Shown here piece by piece: positions 29,392 to 30,838 of a stretch of DNA of 30,838 nucleotides. Origin of the DNA: a virus. Position 1 is the stretch's first letter. Each line of letters opens with the position of its first letter. Below the pieces are notes generated by a model. That model had not been told where the DNA came from. It saw nothing but the letters and a program-made list of their open reading frames with translations, and searched no databases. Location: positions 1 through 30,838 of the IMG/VR virus record IMGVR_UViG_3300030020_000071, one strand, 5' to 3'. Made by a program: the position numbers and the translations under genes.

Positions 29392-29670
29392 ATGGAAGAT
29401 AGAAAATATCTATGGTCATGGGATAGAGGAGCAGATAATACCTCTGGTATAATTACTATACAAATAGTGCCAATGAAAGAGTTTGATGAAGTAGGTCAAT
29501 ATACAAAAGCCGAATGTCAATTATTGACAAAACTATCACAGGAGATCCCTGCCCCTGTATGGTTAGAATGGAAATGGCTTCCAGATGGAACTAATACAAA
29601 TGATCAAAACAGAAGAAATGCTGAAGCGTTCAATACAGAATTAATGAAAAGGTTTAATGAACAAAAATAG
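29392..29670 (+). CDS. Hypothetical protein
   Basis: From ATG 29392 this is a 92-residue protein (MEDRKYLWSWDRGADNTSG) with tryptophans in WLEWKWLPDG and a basic C-terminal helix ending RFNEQK. A TTG start 21 bases earlier would overlap the preceding gene and is less likely. Not recognised. Confidence 0.6.
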   Translation: MEDRKYLWSWDRGADNTSGIITIQIVPMKEFDEVGQYTKAECQLLTKLSQEIPAPVWLEWKWLPDGTNTNDQNRRNAEAFNTELMKRFNEQK

Positions 29671-29676
29671 AAATAT

Positions 29677-29835
29677 ATGACACCAAGAGCAAATAAGTAC
29701 ATAGCAAAAAAGAAGAGAAAAGGAATTAACCATATGGTAAAACTCTCATCGGGTGAATTGGTGATGGTACTGCCAGATGAACCAGTACAGGTAAATGGGG
29801 GATATGAATATACAGTAAAATTGGTTAAAAACTGA
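29677..29835 (+). CDS. Small very basic hypothetical protein
   Basis: Fifty-two residues, basic N-terminus (MTPRANKYIAKKKRKGINHM) then a strand-rich part (VKLSSGELVMVLPDEPVQV). The start follows six bases after the previous stop in A/T-rich context. It could bind nucleic acid through the basic arm; not recognised. Confidence 0.55.
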   Translation: MTPRANKYIAKKKRKGINHMVKLSSGELVMVLPDEPVQVNGGYEYTVKLVKN

Positions 29836-29841
29836 ATTAAT

Positions 29842-30144
29842 ATGACAAACGAAGAATTAATAGAGTTAGTAAATGAAGTAGACAGTATAAATGCTGATCT
29901 GTATAATCAATGTACAACATTAGATGAAAAAGGTAAACACCAAACTGACCCTTGGATATGGATGGAGATACAATATGGAGTAGGTCAAGAAGTAGTTGTA
30001 GAGTTTTTAGGTGAGTATCTATACAACACTCAAGATGACCCGAGAAAGTTTGATGAAGATAAGAATAACTATGAACCTATAGAGAGATTTCTGAGAAATA
30101 AGGCAAATGAATTAATAGATAAACTACAAAAGATAAAGTTATGA
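29842..30144 (+). CDS. Hypothetical acidic protein
   Basis: A 100-residue acidic helical protein (MTNEELIELVNEVDSINADLYNQ) with a Trp-rich turn (TDPWIWMEI). Its stop overlaps the next ATG (ATGA). Not recognised. Confidence 0.6.
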   Translation: MTNEELIELVNEVDSINADLYNQCTTLDEKGKHQTDPWIWMEIQYGVGQEVVVEFLGEYLYNTQDDPRKFDEDKNNYEPIERFLRNKANELIDKLQKIKL

Positions 30145-30458
30145 GCTATTTTGAAGGAACAAATTATCAAGCGAAAAAAGAAGATCAGGGTAAGTCGCTA
30201 TTTGGAAAAGAAGATAAAGTTGTAAAAGAACTAACTCCGGAACTGTCAGAGAAGTTATGGAAAGGTATACAACAGAAACTACATGACCAGAGAGTATCAA
30301 AGGATATGGTATTGCATCATCTTAAACAAATAAAAGCACAGTTGGGAAAAGAAAGAGTGAAACCTGTAATAGGAGAATGGGATAATGGATATAGACAAGG
30401 TATTTCAATGGCAATAATAATGATAGATAAGAAAATAGAAAAAGTAAATAAGTTATGA
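30141..30458 (+). CDS. Hypothetical basic protein
   Basis: This 105-residue protein starts in ATGA overlap; its middle is helical (LTPELSEKLWKGIQQKL) and the C-terminal part, NGYRQGISMAIIMIDKKI, is a hydrophobic amphipathic helix. The GYRQG...A pattern occurs in many small phage proteins. Function unknown. Confidence 0.6.
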   Translation: MSYFEGTNYQAKKEDQGKSLFGKEDKVVKELTPELSEKLWKGIQQKLHDQRVSKDMVLHHLKQIKAQLGKERVKPVIGEWDNGYRQGISMAIIMIDKKIEKVNKL

Positions 30459-30652
30459 TTAGCGAAAAAAGAATGAAAGAATATGCAATTAAGTCTGAAA
30501 AAATAGATACTGTCTATTATAAGTTTAAAGAAACTTTAAAGTCAACAAGATTTTATGCAAAAGATGAAGATAATAGAAAAAGATTGCAAATACAAATGTC
30601 AGTAATGAGAAACATAGCATTAGTACAACTTGAACAAATCTATAATAAATGA
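30455..30652 (+). CDS. Small basic helical protein
   Basis: Sixty-five residues (MISEKRMKEYAIKSEKIDTV), helical and lysine-rich, with ATGA overlaps at both ends. Not recognised. Confidence 0.6.
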   Translation: MISEKRMKEYAIKSEKIDTVYYKFKETLKSTRFYAKDEDNRKRLQIQMSVMRNIALVQLEQIYNK

Positions 30653-30838
30653 AACTAAGCAAAGAAAATAAGACGAATAGACAAAAGTTAGCAGCTTTAG
30701 AGCATCCTGGAGCACTACTGATGTTAGTTGACTTTCTTAGAGAAACAGAAGGAGATATAGTAAATTATCTAAGTGATGATAGTTATATACCCAATCAAGT
30801 AGCAGAAATAGCAACAAGATTGAAAGTACAGTACCTAA
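30649..30838 (+). CDS. Hypothetical protein, cut by the window end
   Basis: The gene starts in ATGA overlap and runs open to the last base: 63 residues visible (MKLSKENKTNRQKLAALEHPG, then MLVDFLRETEGDIVNYL). Helical, no recognised motif. Its full length is outside the window. Confidence 0.55.
   Translation, partial: MKLSKENKTNRQKLAALEHPGALLMLVDFLRETEGDIVNYLSDDSYIPNQVAEIATRLKVQYL

Noticed and set aside
1-30838. Alternative genetic code (TAG or TGA reassigned), as in some crAss-like phages
   Set aside because: TAA, TAG and TGA all end genes at places where the next gene starts at once, and no recognised domain runs through an in-frame stop, apart from the single frameshift at 13066-13270.

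Overview
This window looks like the early, DNA-replication part of a tailed double-stranded DNA phage that infects a Bacteroidota host. The host assignment rests on four things seen in the sequence. The DNA is AT-rich. Start codons lack Shine-Dalgarno sequences and instead follow A/T-rich leaders of the aaatt-ATG or agtt-ATG kind. Two regulatory gaps carry a TTTG element 18-20 bases before TAnnTTTG, the vegetative promoter type of Bacteroidota. Many small proteins belong to families I recall from gut Bacteroidota phages. Every gene I accept is on the + strand, packed with 1-35 base overlaps (very often ATGA), and TAA, TAG and TGA are all used as stops, so no stop-codon reassignment is visible. 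The gene set (DnaB-type helicase, DnaG-type primase, Sak4-like recombinase, UDG-like protein, SNF2-type helicase) recalls crAss-like and related large phages, but no structural gene is present to settle the lineage.

Layout. 1-146 is the end of a protein with a clamp-binding C-terminus, perhaps the DNA polymerase. 149-2817 holds small genes and a 554-residue protein with GHKL-ATPase motifs in permuted order. 2818-3375 is a gene-free gap with its own promoter and many complementary segments, the best candidate here for a new large structured RNA. 3376-4400 holds small genes and a perfect 29-unit GGTCAN hexamer array. 4403-9662 holds a putative initiator/loader, a DnaB-type helicase, a Sak4-like ATPase and a putative ssDNA-binding protein, closed by a terminator. 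9742-14963 holds the primase, a run of tiny genes with one frameshifted member, a DUF932-like protein and another terminator. 15051-18082 starts with a small membrane protein, then a promoter/operator in front of a winged-helix plus GIY-YIG-like protein that appears to be read from a leaderless mRNA, then many small genes. 18069-18890 is a uracil-DNA-glycosylase homologue lacking the catalytic aspartate. 18915-21827 is a run of small genes. 21829-28404 holds an N6-methyltransferase-like protein and a very large SNF2-type helicase, halves of a protein that is usually fused, separated here by four small genes. After a terminator, a second winged-helix gene leads a last cassette of tiny genes running off the right end.

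The named proteins would together open, prime, protect, recombine and possibly modify phage DNA. The many proteins under 120 residues have no visible catalytic motif; in phages, genes of this kind at such positions are often host-takeover or anti-defence factors, which is inference here. The two winged-helix genes, each behind a promoter-like element with almost no leader and each followed by genes ending in a shared DQK tail, look like related regulatory or replication modules.
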